46,242 nucleotides of DNA, taken from positions 1 through 46,242 of the forward strand of contig JAHEHU010000017.1 of NCBI GenBank assembly GCA_024639765.1. The letters are read 5' to 3'. This document shows positions 9,537 through 17,441 of this stretch, in pieces. Position 1 is the first letter of the stretch, and the number at the start of each line of letters is the position of its first letter. Source of the stretch: Eudoraea sp. Its GTDB lineage: Bacteria > Bacteroidota > Bacteroidia > Flavobacteriales > Flavobacteriaceae. The translations under genes and the position numbers were made by a program. Under the pieces are notes generated by a model. The model was given only the letters and a program-made list of their open reading frames with translations, searched no databases and was not told the origin of the DNA.

Positions 9537-10799
9537 TTAGGTACCTCTGATAATACGTACCGGATCTATACGCTTTGCTTTGTTAGAGGGGAGGTAACCT
9601 GCTATAAAGGTTGAGATCAGAGCAAATACAATTCCTATCACATAAAAGTGCAATTGAAAATTTACAGGAAAGGTCTCAATAGTGGGTAATGCCTCCGTAT
9701 CAAAGGGGAGCCGGTCTATAAAGACCGAGAGGCCAAACCCAATGAGCAAGCCCATTAATCCGCCAACCAGGCCTATGATCATGGCCTGACTCATAAAAAT
9801 TAATTGTACGTCCTTACCTGAAAAGCCTGTTGCTTTCAGAATAGCAATGTCGTTCATTTTTTCATAGATGAGCATGTTTAGGATATTGTAAATACCAAAT
9901 CCTGCAACAATGAGCAGCGTGATGGATACGGCGTACGTAATGAGGTTTCGGATATCGGTTCCTGTTTCAAATTGTGCATTGGCCGTATTGATATCCGTAG
10001 CTGTAATATTGAACTGTTTTTCGAGTATTTGGGACATGGGAAGGGCCTTCTTCAGATCGAAAAGTTTTATATTGATATCCGTGATGTAATTTGTAGCTTC
10101 TCCCAGGATCCTCTGTACGGTAGATAAATTAGCATAACTCTGAATGTTGTCTATTTCCGCGATTCCACTTTGATAGAACCCAACGATCTTCAGTGGAAAA
10201 ATATCTCCTCTAACAGTACTGATCTGTACCCTATCACCAACAGATAAGGACATTTTATCTGCCAGTCCGGCACCAAGTAAGATCCCATTATCCAAATTTT
10301 CCAGATCCTCCGGACTCCCTTCAACAATGTAATCCCTGAAGTTAGACAGGCGAACTTCCTCCATAATATCCACACCAATTAAATTACCTCCCAATTCAAT
10401 AGACCCGGACAAATAGAATATTTGAGCCCTTGCCTGCGGGGTTGCACCTTTAACTTCAGGGTCTTTTTTTAAGTAGTTCAGAATAGGTAGGGCATTGTGA
10501 ATCTTTCGCTGGCTCAGTTTGGGTTTCACAGAATGAACTACATTGAACGCACCCTCAAAGGTTTCATATAAGGCCACTGGTTGCTTTTCTGAGGGTTGAA
10601 TTTCATTGTAAAGATGAATGTGCGGGGTTTGGTTCAATATGAGGTCGTCTAACATGGCATTTAGCCCAGTCATAAAACTTACCAGTGTGATATAAGCCCC
10701 TATTCCAAAAGTGACACCAAGAGCTGCAGTGACCGTAGACTTCATCTTGGTAACAAGATGGGTCTTGGCTATATTGAGTATAACGTTCCACTGGGTCAT
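9537..10799 (-). CDS. FtsX/MacB-type ABC transporter permease (DevC-like)
   Basis: A 420-residue permease with the typical layout: one N-terminal membrane helix (about residues 18-40), a periplasmic MacB_PCD domain (about 45-275), then three C-terminal helices. The region before the last helices reads IYNILNMLIYEKMNDIAILKATGFSG, the conserved coupling segment of FtsX-type permeases. Its start overlaps the stop of the fusion protein gene by 4 bp (ATGA), showing translational coupling. Substrate cannot be predicted; relatives export lipids, lipoproteins, peptides or macrolides. Confidence 0.88.
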   Translation of the reverse strand: MTQWNVILNIAKTHLVTKMKSTVTAALGVTFGIGAYITLVSFMTGLNAMLDDLILNQTPHIHLYNEIQPSEKQPVALYETFEGAFNVVHSVKPKLSQRKIHNALPILNYLKKDPEVKGATPQARAQIFYLSGSIELGGNLIGVDIMEEVRLSNFRDYIVEGSPEDLENLDNGILLGAGLADKMSLSVGDRVQISTVRGDIFPLKIVGFYQSGIAEIDNIQSYANLSTVQRILGEATNYITDINIKLFDLKKALPMSQILEKQFNITATDINTANAQFETGTDIRNLITYAVSITLLIVAGFGIYNILNMLIYEKMNDIAILKATGFSGKDVQLIFMSQAMIIGLVGGLMGLLIGFGLSVFIDRLPFDTEALPTIETFPVNFQLHFYVIGIVFALISTFIAGYLPSNKAKRIDPVRIIRGT

Positions 10800-11902
10800 T
10801 CGGCTGGTTTTAAAAGGTAGGTTGTCCTATTGATCCCGGATAGAATTTCCACAAATTGCAGATTTTGCAAGCCAGTAGTGATTTCTATAAGCCCGCTTTC
10901 AGTCTCTACCGTATTACTCCCTATCAGATATTCTTTAGGGATTACCAGTGCATCTTCCTTTTGTTGAATTATAATATTGCCTTCGCCAGATAAACCTGGA
11001 TATAATTTCTCCGGGGGTGTAATAAATGTAGCCTCAATTTTGAACGTCTGGGAACGGTCATCTTTTTTTGGATAGATTTTATGGATCCGGGTTTCGAATA
11101 CCACCGCCGGATAGGCATCAAGGGTAATGAGCGCTTTCTGGCCATGTTGAATTTTTACAATATCTACTTCGTCTACAAGCATTTCTACCACAAATACATC
11201 CGAACTTCCTACGGAAGCTACGGGTTCCGTAGTATTAATGATCTCTCCCGGGTTCTTATACAAGGCGTAGATAGTTCCATTGATCTTACTCTCAATAACA
11301 AAATCACGCGTATTTTTCGCAGCATTTTTATACGAATTCAGGGCTTGCTTATATTTTGTTTCCAGATCATTCCTTGTCTGTTCATATGATGTGCTGAGTG
11401 CTTTCACATTATTGCCAGAAAGTTCATAGGCCAGTTTTTTATTGTCGTATTGGGTTTGTGATCCAATATTTTGCTCCCAAAGGTTTCGTTGCCTCTTAAA
11501 ATTCAAGGAGTCATTATATAGTTGAAGTTCAGCAGCTTCGATTCTTTCGCGGATTCCTTTCAATACGGCGTCATTACCTAAGAAATTTTTTTTTGCTAAC
11601 TCAAGATTCAACCTAGCATTTTCAGTATTTAATTTTGGGACCGTGTTAATGATCTGTGCTATGGCCATACCTCTTTGTACCGTATCCCCTTCTTCCAGAA
11701 GATTTTTGTCAAGAATGCCAATTACTGCAGCATAGGCCTGATAAAGACTATCTGGCTGTATTGTAACGGATGTATACACAGATTCCGTTATGGGTTTAAC
11801 CATTGGCTGAATCCTCTCCCTTTTTGTGCCACAGCCCAGCATGATCAGCATACTAAATCCAAAGAGAAATTTATAAGCCAGATTCATACGTAGAAGTTGC
11901 AT
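10796..11902 (-). CDS. HlyD-family membrane fusion lipoprotein of the ABC exporter
   Basis: A 368-residue periplasmic adaptor. The N-terminus ends in the lipobox MLGC, so it is probably an inner-membrane lipoprotein. A lipoyl/biotinyl-like half (LEEGDTVQRGMAIAQI) is followed by a long coiled-coil hairpin (about residues 100-215) and the second lipoyl half, then a beta-barrel domain (VEMLVDEVDIVKIQHGQKALI). The candidate promoter box at 11921-11928 leaves only about 15 bp of leader before the ATG at 11902. The in-frame ATG at 11887 (MNLAYKFLFGF...) gives a more normal leader and signal peptide and may be the real start. First gene of the operon. Confidence 0.87.
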   Translation of the reverse strand: MQLLRMNLAYKFLFGFSMLIMLGCGTKRERIQPMVKPITESVYTSVTIQPDSLYQAYAAVIGILDKNLLEEGDTVQRGMAIAQIINTVPKLNTENARLNLELAKKNFLGNDAVLKGIRERIEAAELQLYNDSLNFKRQRNLWEQNIGSQTQYDNKKLAYELSGNNVKALSTSYEQTRNDLETKYKQALNSYKNAAKNTRDFVIESKINGTIYALYKNPGEIINTTEPVASVGSSDVFVVEMLVDEVDIVKIQHGQKALITLDAYPAVVFETRIHKIYPKKDDRSQTFKIEATFITPPEKLYPGLSGEGNIIIQQKEDALVIPKEYLIGSNTVETESGLIEITTGLQNLQFVEILSGINRTTYLLKPAE

Positions 11903-11920
11903 ACAACAAAATAATTTTAC

Positions 11921-11963
11921 CTAAATTAGGTAAATGAAGCTAGTAGAACAATGACAATTATCA
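11921..11963 (-). promoter_or_regulatory. Crp/Fnr-type activator site and -7 box for the exporter operon
   Basis: TGAC-AATT-ATCA at 11952-11963 is followed on the minus strand by TAATTTAG (11928-11921), with centres 33 bp apart. The box differs from TAnnTTTG at one defined position. This suggests the exporter operon shares its control with hpf, trx, usp and the lipoprotein gene. Confidence 0.5.
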
Positions 11964-12099
11964 TACGGGTAGTTCGTTTAAAATACCCGCAGTAATAGCA
12001 GATTTCCATTAGGACAGACATTAGGAATGTCATAGAGGAATATGAATTGTGATAAATATGTTCTCATTCACTAAATTGCTGCATTAGGAGCTAAGAGAC

Positions 12100-12142
12100 T
12101 GATAAATGTCATGGATTTTACTTTTTAAAAATTCTATTTTTA
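12100..12142 (+). promoter_or_regulatory. Crp/Fnr-type activator site and -7 box for hpf
   Basis: TGAT-AAAT-GTCA (12100-12111) precedes TATTTTTA (12135-12142), with centres 33 bp apart. The hpf start codon is 21 bp after the box. Confidence 0.6.
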
Positions 12143-12163
12143 TCAAACATAAATTTATTTACT

Positions 12164-12463
12164 ATGACCATAAACATACAGTACCTACACATGCCCACCA
12201 GTGAGGCAATGAACGAACTTCTTACTCAAAAAATTGAAAAACTTGGAGCTAAATATGATTGGATCGTCAGCACCGATGTCTATTTTAAGTTAGACAATGA
12301 TCCTACAGGTAAGAACAAGGTATGTGAGATTAAAATAGAGGCTCCGGGTCCTCGTATCTTTGCCAAATCCAAAGAAGATAATTTTGAGAAAGCTGCTGCC
12401 GCAACTTTAAAAGATCTGGAGAGACAACTTAAAAAAAGAAAGGCTATACATTCCAAACATTGA
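12164..12463 (+). CDS. hpf: Ribosome hibernation promoting factor, short HPF/RaiA type
   Basis: A 99-residue protein of the HPF/YfiA (sigma-54 modulation) family with the beta-alpha-beta3-alpha fold. It begins MTINIQYLHMPTSEAMNELLTQKIEKL, has the basic helix DNFEKAAAATLKDLERQLKKRK at the end, and lacks the C-terminal dimerisation domain of long HPF. Such proteins bind the small-subunit decoding region and silence 70S ribosomes in stationary phase or stress. It has its own Crp/Fnr-type promoter and converges on trxA, 11 bp apart. Its place among stress genes fits a dormancy or low-oxygen response. Confidence 0.9.
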   Translation: MTINIQYLHMPTSEAMNELLTQKIEKLGAKYDWIVSTDVYFKLDNDPTGKNKVCEIKIEAPGPRIFAKSKEDNFEKAAAATLKDLERQLKKRKAIHSKH

Positions 12464-12474
12464 TCCTTACGATT

Positions 12475-12774
12475 TTACGAGTGCGATCTCAGTATTTGTA
12501 CTAGGTCTTTTTTCTGCACCAGGCCGGATTGACGCCATAATTGCTCACCTTTCTTGAAAAGCAGCAGAGTGGGCACACCGCGTACCTGAAATTTAGCTGC
12601 TAAAGATTGATTTTTGTCCACATCTATCTTTATGACCCGTATAGAATCGCCCAGCTCATCTTTAACTTCTTTGAGAATAGGTGCCAACATTTTACATGGG
12701 CCACACCAGTCAGCATAAAAATCAACCAGGACTGGTATTTCGGATGAAATGATTTCTTTAAAACTTCGCTTCAT
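12475..12774 (-). CDS. trxA: Thioredoxin
   Basis: A 99-residue thioredoxin-fold protein with the active site W23-C24-G25-P26-C27 and the cis-proline segment VRGVPTLLLF. There is no signal peptide, so it is cytoplasmic. It reduces protein disulfides. It is divergent from the universal stress protein operon. The symmetric Crp/Fnr-type site at 12823-12834 has a TAATTTAC box 33 bp away on this strand, so the same regulator may control both directions. Most genomes also carry a housekeeping thioredoxin; this one may be a stress-specific copy. Confidence 0.93.
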   Translation of the reverse strand: MKRSFKEIISSEIPVLVDFYADWCGPCKMLAPILKEVKDELGDSIRVIKIDVDKNQSLAAKFQVRGVPTLLLFKKGEQLWRQSGLVQKKDLVQILRSHS

Positions 12775-12791
12775 GTTTTTATTTATGTAGG

Positions 12792-12865
12792 GTAAATTAT
12801 AAAATAATTTAATTGTTTAACCTGACGAATATCATAAATCAGCGATGCGGTTTACGCTACCTTTA
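12792..12865. promoter_or_regulatory. Bidirectional Crp/Fnr-type promoter region between trxA and the usp operon
   Basis: One palindrome, TGAC-GAAT-ATCA (12823-12834), lies midway between two boxes. They are TACCTTTA (12858-12865, plus strand, toward usp) and TAATTTAC (12799-12792, minus strand, toward trxA). Each box centre is exactly 33 bp from the palindrome centre, which suggests one dimer activating both directions. Confidence 0.58.
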
Positions 12866-12890
12866 AAGAAGTATACTAAAATTCCTGGTC

Positions 12891-13736
12891 ATGAGAAAAA
12901 TTGTTGTGCCGACAGATTTTTCAGAAAACGCATATAATGCCTTGAAATATGCCTGCGAGATCTTTAAATACGAACGTAGTGAGATCTGTGTTATGCACGC
13001 CTTTGCGGATGAAGTATATCAATTGGGAAATATTACGGATCGGGGTATTCTCAATAAAAGGAAAGATGAACTAGAACAAAAAACGGCTGCTTCCCTGGAG
13101 GAATTAATGAAAAGGATAAAGGAGCATGCACCAAATCCAAAGCATAGGTATATTTCCATAGCGGCCTTTGGATCTCTTATAGATGAAGTTAATGATCTGG
13201 TAGAACGAGAAAACACGGATATTGTGGTCATGGGTACGCGGGGTGCGGCCAATGACAGGAGTAATACATTTGGTAGTAATACCCTCAATGTTATGAAATA
13301 TGTGCAGTGTCCGGTACTGGCCATACCGGAAGATTATGGCTATCATCCTCCTAAAGCATTGCTGTTTCCCTCCAATTACTTAATTCCGTACAAACGAAGA
13401 GAATTAAAACTTTTGTGTGAATTAACAGGGACTTTTAGGTCAACCATACATTTGTTGTATATAGATCCCATGAAGAAATTATCCCTGCGACAGGAGGATA
13501 ATCGGGATTTTTTAAAAGCCGAATTGCGCAAAGCGACATTGCTCTTTGAAACCACACCGGAAAAGGACAAAACAATGGCCATTACAAAATATATTGTGCA
13601 CCAGAACATAGATATGTTGGTCATGGTTAATACAAGGCACTCTCATTTAGAGGATTTATTAATTCCCTCTACGCTAAATAAGATAGGCCTGCATCTCAAG
13701 ATACCGTTTTTGGTACTCCAGAATTTATCACGTTAA
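12891..13736 (+). CDS. Tandem-domain universal stress protein (UspA family), first copy
   Basis: A 281-residue protein with two Usp domains. The first (residues 1-145) has the ATP-binding pattern G-x2-G-x9-G-S in GTRGAANDRSNTFGS, after VPTDFSENAYNALKYA. The second domain (about 150-281) is degenerate and lacks the glycine motif. It is the first gene of a plus-strand operon: usp, usp, ATP-cone nuclease, beta-CASP RNase, helical protein. Usp proteins of this kind are induced by low oxygen, starvation or redox stress in many bacteria. Confidence 0.9.
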   Translation: MRKIVVPTDFSENAYNALKYACEIFKYERSEICVMHAFADEVYQLGNITDRGILNKRKDELEQKTAASLEELMKRIKEHAPNPKHRYISIAAFGSLIDEVNDLVERENTDIVVMGTRGAANDRSNTFGSNTLNVMKYVQCPVLAIPEDYGYHPPKALLFPSNYLIPYKRRELKLLCELTGTFRSTIHLLYIDPMKKLSLRQEDNRDFLKAELRKATLLFETTPEKDKTMAITKYIVHQNIDMLVMVNTRHSHLEDLLIPSTLNKIGLHLKIPFLVLQNLSR

Positions 13737-13753
13737 CGTAAAAACATTTCAAA

Positions 13754-14599
13754 ATGAAAAAGATAATTCTTCCTACCGACTTTTCTGATAATGCGTATAA
13801 AGCCATCTGTTATGCCTTGAAACTTTACAGCAATACGGAATGTACATTCTATCTATTAAATACCTATACCCCTGCCATTTATCAGTCCGAATATATCCTG
13901 CATAGCCCTGGGCAAATTGGCCTTGGGGATATTTATCAATCCTATTCGCAGGAACAATTGGACAATTTGAAGAAGGAACTGGAGCAAAAATTCAAAAATC
14001 CCAAACATACTTTAATTACGCATTCTGTCTTTAATTTGCTGGTAGATGAGATAGTCGATATTGCGAATAAGGAAGAGGCAGACATCATCATCATGGGGAC
14101 GCAAGGGGCTACTGGTGCTAAAGAAATATTTATGGGATCGCATACGGTACATGTGATAAAGAAAGCCCCATGCCCTGTTTTGGCCGTGCCTGCAGGGTAC
14201 AACTATGAAGAGCCTAAAGAAATACTATTTCCCACAGACTTTGAGATAAACTATCAGCACGCTCAATTGTCTGCCTTGTTAGATCTTGCGACGTTGTATA
14301 ATTCCCGTCTAGACGTTATCCATATTTCAACCGGGAATGAACTAACAGAGAAACAGCGGAAGAACAAGGATAGGTTGCAAAACTTATTGGGTGAACGTTC
14401 ACATCGTTTTCATGATCTCCCAAGCCAGGAGATCATTGAAGGAATTAATTCCTTCAAATCAAAATCGAAGGTGAACCTATTGGTAATGATACAGAACAAG
14501 CACACTTTTATGGAACGATTATTCATAGAGCCTGTGATCAAAAAGATAGGTTTCCATGTAACCATTCCTTTCATGGTATTACCGCACCCCAATGAATAG
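13754..14599 (+). CDS. Tandem-domain universal stress protein (UspA family), second copy
   Basis: Also 281 residues and clearly a paralogue of the preceding gene, 17 bp downstream of it. Domain one holds the ATP motif GTQGATGAKEIFMGS, again an exact G-x2-G-x9-G-S. Domain two lacks it. The start IILPTDFSDNAYKAICYALKLY matches the first copy. The equal lengths and adjacency indicate tandem duplication, with enough divergence to suggest separate roles or heterodimer formation. Confidence 0.9.
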   Translation: MKKIILPTDFSDNAYKAICYALKLYSNTECTFYLLNTYTPAIYQSEYILHSPGQIGLGDIYQSYSQEQLDNLKKELEQKFKNPKHTLITHSVFNLLVDEIVDIANKEEADIIIMGTQGATGAKEIFMGSHTVHVIKKAPCPVLAVPAGYNYEEPKEILFPTDFEINYQHAQLSALLDLATLYNSRLDVIHISTGNELTEKQRKNKDRLQNLLGERSHRFHDLPSQEIIEGINSFKSKSKVNLLVMIQNKHTFMERLFIEPVIKKIGFHVTIPFMVLPHPNE

Positions 14600-14638
14600 T
14601 GGCTTTGCTATGACCTAAATTTTAAATCGAACTGCCCC

Positions 14639-15478
14639 ATGGAGAACAAGGTTATTGAGATCAGGAAATCTTCAGGGGAACGTGTTCCCTTCTCCTCCCT
14701 AAAACTTGCTGAATCTCTGCGGCATAGTGGGGCAGATGAAAGTACGATAAACACCATACTTAAAAAGGTTGAGGATGAGTTGTTCGATGGCATCAGCACC
14801 AAAGAGATCTACAATAGAGCCTATGCGATCCTAAAACGCAAGAAACCCATATTTGCCTCTAAGTATAAATTAAAAAAGGCTATTTATGAACTGGGACCTA
14901 CAGGTTTCCCTTTTGAAAAATTTATTGGCACGTTGCTCGACTTTTCAGGATACCAAACCGAGGTGGGTAAAGTTGTAAATGGAAAATGTGTTTCCCATGA
15001 GATAGATGTGCTCGCCAGGAAAAATGGCAAAACTTTCCTTATTGAATGTAAATTTCATGGGGAAGAAGGACGCAAATGTAATGTAAAAGTTCCCTTGTAC
15101 ATACACTCCAGATTCAAGGATGTCTCTGAAACACAAAATAATAGTGTAGGCTTTGAAGTTCCCGATGAAGGGTGGGTGGTTACCAATACTCGGTTTACAG
15201 AGCAAGCGAATACCTATGGCCTTTGTTCAGGTTTATACCTTCTCAGTTGGGACTACCCCAAAGATGATGGTTTGCGTAACAGAATAGATAGGTTGGCTCT
15301 GTACCCTATTACAGTTTCCACCATGTTATCACAACGTGAAAAACACTTCCTGTTGAGCAGGGATATTGTGCTTTGCAGACAATTGTATAAGGATACCTTT
15401 TATTTAGACCATTTGGGTATCTCAGAGAACAGGAAAACAAGGATCTTAAAGGAAATAGGGCAATTATGTCAATTTTGA
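14639..15478 (+). CDS. ATP-cone domain fused to a PD-(D/E)XK (Mrr-like) nuclease domain
   Basis: A 279-residue fusion. Residues 4-85 resemble the ATP-cone of ribonucleotide reductases and NrdR (VIEIRKSSGERVPFSSLKLAESL, then ISTKEIYNRAYAILKR). Residues 90-205 resemble the Mrr-type restriction endonuclease fold. The putative active site is E93, D123 (in SHEIDVLARKNGK) and E136-C-K138 (in TFLIECKFH). The last 55 residues are helical and may form a small binding domain. I infer a nucleotide-sensing nuclease; the DNA or RNA target is unknown. It sits between usp genes and a beta-CASP RNase in one operon, so it is more likely a stress nuclease than part of a restriction system. No methyltransferase is nearby. 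Confidence 0.8.
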   Translation: MENKVIEIRKSSGERVPFSSLKLAESLRHSGADESTINTILKKVEDELFDGISTKEIYNRAYAILKRKKPIFASKYKLKKAIYELGPTGFPFEKFIGTLLDFSGYQTEVGKVVNGKCVSHEIDVLARKNGKTFLIECKFHGEEGRKCNVKVPLYIHSRFKDVSETQNNSVGFEVPDEGWVVTNTRFTEQANTYGLCSGLYLLSWDYPKDDGLRNRIDRLALYPITVSTMLSQREKHFLLSRDIVLCRQLYKDTFYLDHLGISENRKTRILKEIGQLCQF

Positions 15479-15494
15479 AAAGGTGATCAATGCC

Positions 15495-16856
15495 ATGGTA
15501 AAAATTCAATTCTTAGGAGCTGCTCACACGGTTACAGGATCTAAATTTTATTTGGAAACCGAGGGACTTAATTTGCTTATAGATTGTGGAATGTTCCAGG
15601 GCCTTAAAGCACTGAGAGAACAGAACTGGCAGCCCTTACCCATTGATGTTTCCTCCATAGATATGGTGATTCTTACCCATGGCCATCTGGATCATACAGG
15701 CTATTTACCCAGATTGCTAAAACAGGGATTCAAAGGAAAGATCATGGGAACCGAACCAACACTTGCCATTGCTGGCATCATCTTGAGAGATAGTGCAAAA
15801 ATTCATGAAGAGGAAGCAGAAAAAGCCAACAAGGAGGGGTATTCCAAACATAGTCCGGCTTTACCTTTTTATACCCTGGAAGAAGCTGAGAAGGCCATTG
15901 ATCTTTTTCAGGCAGTAGAACCAGATCAATGGATCAATGTATCGGAAGGGGTGCAACTACGATTTTCATATAATGGACATATTCTTGGAGCTACTTATAT
16001 CACCTTGAAGATTCATGAGAAGGACTATGTTTTTTCTGGCGATATAGGCAGGCCACGGGATTTACTATTAATGGAGCCTAAAAGACCACAGTGGGCAGAT
16101 TATCTTTTTCTGGAAAGCACCTATGGGAATAAATTGCACCCGGATGAGGACGTGGAATCCATACTTATTGAGTTAGTACATAAGACAATTAGGGAACAAG
16201 GTATCTTACTGATTCCTTCTTTTGCTGTTGAACGCCTTCAATTACTGATGGTTATCCTATGGCGGCTATATCAGAAAAACCGAATTCCGAATATCCCTAT
16301 TTTCATTGACAGTCCTATGGGGACAGACGTTTTAGAACTTTTTGAACGTTTTCCAAACTGGCATAAGATGCCACTTGCAGATCTTAACGCTATGTGTGCT
16401 CATATGACCCTTATCAGTTCTTATAGAGACACGTGGAAGACCATTGATGATCCCAGGCCTAAAATTGTGATTGCGGGCAGCGGAATGGTCTCTGGAGGAA
16501 GAATTCTCACCTATTTAAAACAAAAGGTAGACCTAATTACGACCACTGTTTTAATAGTGGGATACCAGGCCGAAGGTACGCGGGGCAGAAAGCTCCTGGA
16601 AGGAGCCACTGATATAAGAATATTTGGAAAAGATCACGAAGTAAAGGCCTCAGTGGTTCATTTGGAAAGTCTCTCTGCGCACGCAGATCAGGCCGAACTC
16701 ATGAACTGGCTAGGGGATGTTAAGAATGTTCCCGAAAATACCTTTTTGATCCACGGTGAACCGGAAGCATTGGAGGGCTTCAAGAGCATGATAGAAAAAA
16801 CCCTGAAGTGGCGTGTAACAATTCCGGACCTATTGGATACTGTGCAGCTTTTTTAA
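15495..16856 (+). CDS. Beta-CASP metallo-beta-lactamase-fold ribonuclease
   Basis: A 453-residue protein of the CPSF/Ysh1-like beta-CASP family, which cleaves RNA endo- and/or exonucleolytically. It carries the zinc motif H62-G-H64-L-D66-H67 and further family landmarks in NGHILGATY, FSGDIGRP, LESTYGNKLH, GSGMVSGGRI and SLSAHADQAEL, ending in the RMMBL-type region. I chose the ATG at 15495 (MVKIQFLGAAHTVTGSK), where homologues begin, rather than the in-frame GTG at 15483. As part of the stress operon it may degrade or mature RNA during dormancy, alongside HPF. Confidence 0.9.
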   Translation: MVKIQFLGAAHTVTGSKFYLETEGLNLLIDCGMFQGLKALREQNWQPLPIDVSSIDMVILTHGHLDHTGYLPRLLKQGFKGKIMGTEPTLAIAGIILRDSAKIHEEEAEKANKEGYSKHSPALPFYTLEEAEKAIDLFQAVEPDQWINVSEGVQLRFSYNGHILGATYITLKIHEKDYVFSGDIGRPRDLLLMEPKRPQWADYLFLESTYGNKLHPDEDVESILIELVHKTIREQGILLIPSFAVERLQLLMVILWRLYQKNRIPNIPIFIDSPMGTDVLELFERFPNWHKMPLADLNAMCAHMTLISSYRDTWKTIDDPRPKIVIAGSGMVSGGRILTYLKQKVDLITTTVLIVGYQAEGTRGRKLLEGATDIRIFGKDHEVKASVVHLESLSAHADQAELMNWLGDVKNVPENTFLIHGEPEALEGFKSMIEKTLKWRVTIPDLLDTVQLF

Positions 16857-16927
16857 AAAGAAAGCGGACCATATATAGAATACAATTAAAAGAATATGAA
16901 CAGATAATAGTTAAAAAAAGAACCCCG

Positions 16928-17344
16928 ATGGAAAAACAACTAGTGCTACGGAAAATGGGAATAGAAGCATTACATCAAGAATCAAAAAAGTGGATCTCGC
17001 ATCTTTTTTTTATGGCAGACGAGATCGTATTCTTCGATAATCTCTTGGATTCCTATGTTTTTGAACCAGATACCCCGATATTATTTGAAGACCTTCAAAA
17101 ATTTCAGGGGAGATTGATGCAGTCTAAAGAACGTTGCTCAAAAATTATTGGAGAAATTGTTGAACATGAAAATAAACTTGGTGGGCTAATAGAGATTTTA
17201 AATAGCACTCTGGACCAGGCCTATCAAACCAAACACCAACAATACAGAAAAGAAGTAGAGGACTGTCTTGATGATTTCAGAAGGTTGAAGTCTAACCTTT
17301 ATGTCTATGCGGCGGCAATTCTAAAAAAAAGGCACAAGAAGTAA
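16928..17344 (+). CDS. Small helical protein of unknown function, paralogue of the protein at 8314-8763
   Basis: A 138-residue, all-helical, soluble-looking protein rich in Lys, Glu and Gln. A longer open frame reaches back to 16808 but overlaps the RNase gene. The ATG at 16928 (MEKQLVLRKMGIEAL) is the natural start. It shares its helical pattern with the protein at 8314-8763 (a W..L.FMADE..F...L region near the N-terminus and similarly placed helices). It is the last gene of the usp operon, 71 bp after the RNase. No function is known to me. Confidence 0.7.
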   Translation: MEKQLVLRKMGIEALHQESKKWISHLFFMADEIVFFDNLLDSYVFEPDTPILFEDLQKFQGRLMQSKERCSKIIGEIVEHENKLGGLIEILNSTLDQAYQTKHQQYRKEVEDCLDDFRRLKSNLYVYAAAILKKRHKK

Positions 17345-17358
17345 TAATAGTGCCTAGC

Positions 17359-17401
17359 TGATAATTGTCATATGAAATTAATCTTATGACAAGTATCTTG
17401 T
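17359..17401 (+). promoter_or_regulatory. Crp/Fnr-type activator site and -7 box for the lipoprotein gene
   Basis: TGAT-AATT-GTCA (17359-17370) is followed by TATCTTGT (17394-17401), a partial TAnnTT box, with centres 33 bp apart. A second, imperfect site, TGAC-AAGT-ATCT (17387-17398), overlaps this box. Confidence 0.48.
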
Positions 17402-17441
17402 TATTGGTTCAGTTTGAATATGATTATAAAAAACCTACGTC

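Noticed and set aside
14639-15478. Restriction-modification system
   Set aside because: Only an Mrr-like nuclease domain is present, fused to an ATP-cone. No methyltransferase or specificity gene is nearby.
17387-17398. Second Crp/Fnr-type site before the lipoprotein gene
   Set aside because: TGACAAGTATCT lacks the last base of the pattern, and no TAnnTT box lies 33 bp further on. It overlaps the box used by the better site at 17359, so I count it only as a possible accessory site.
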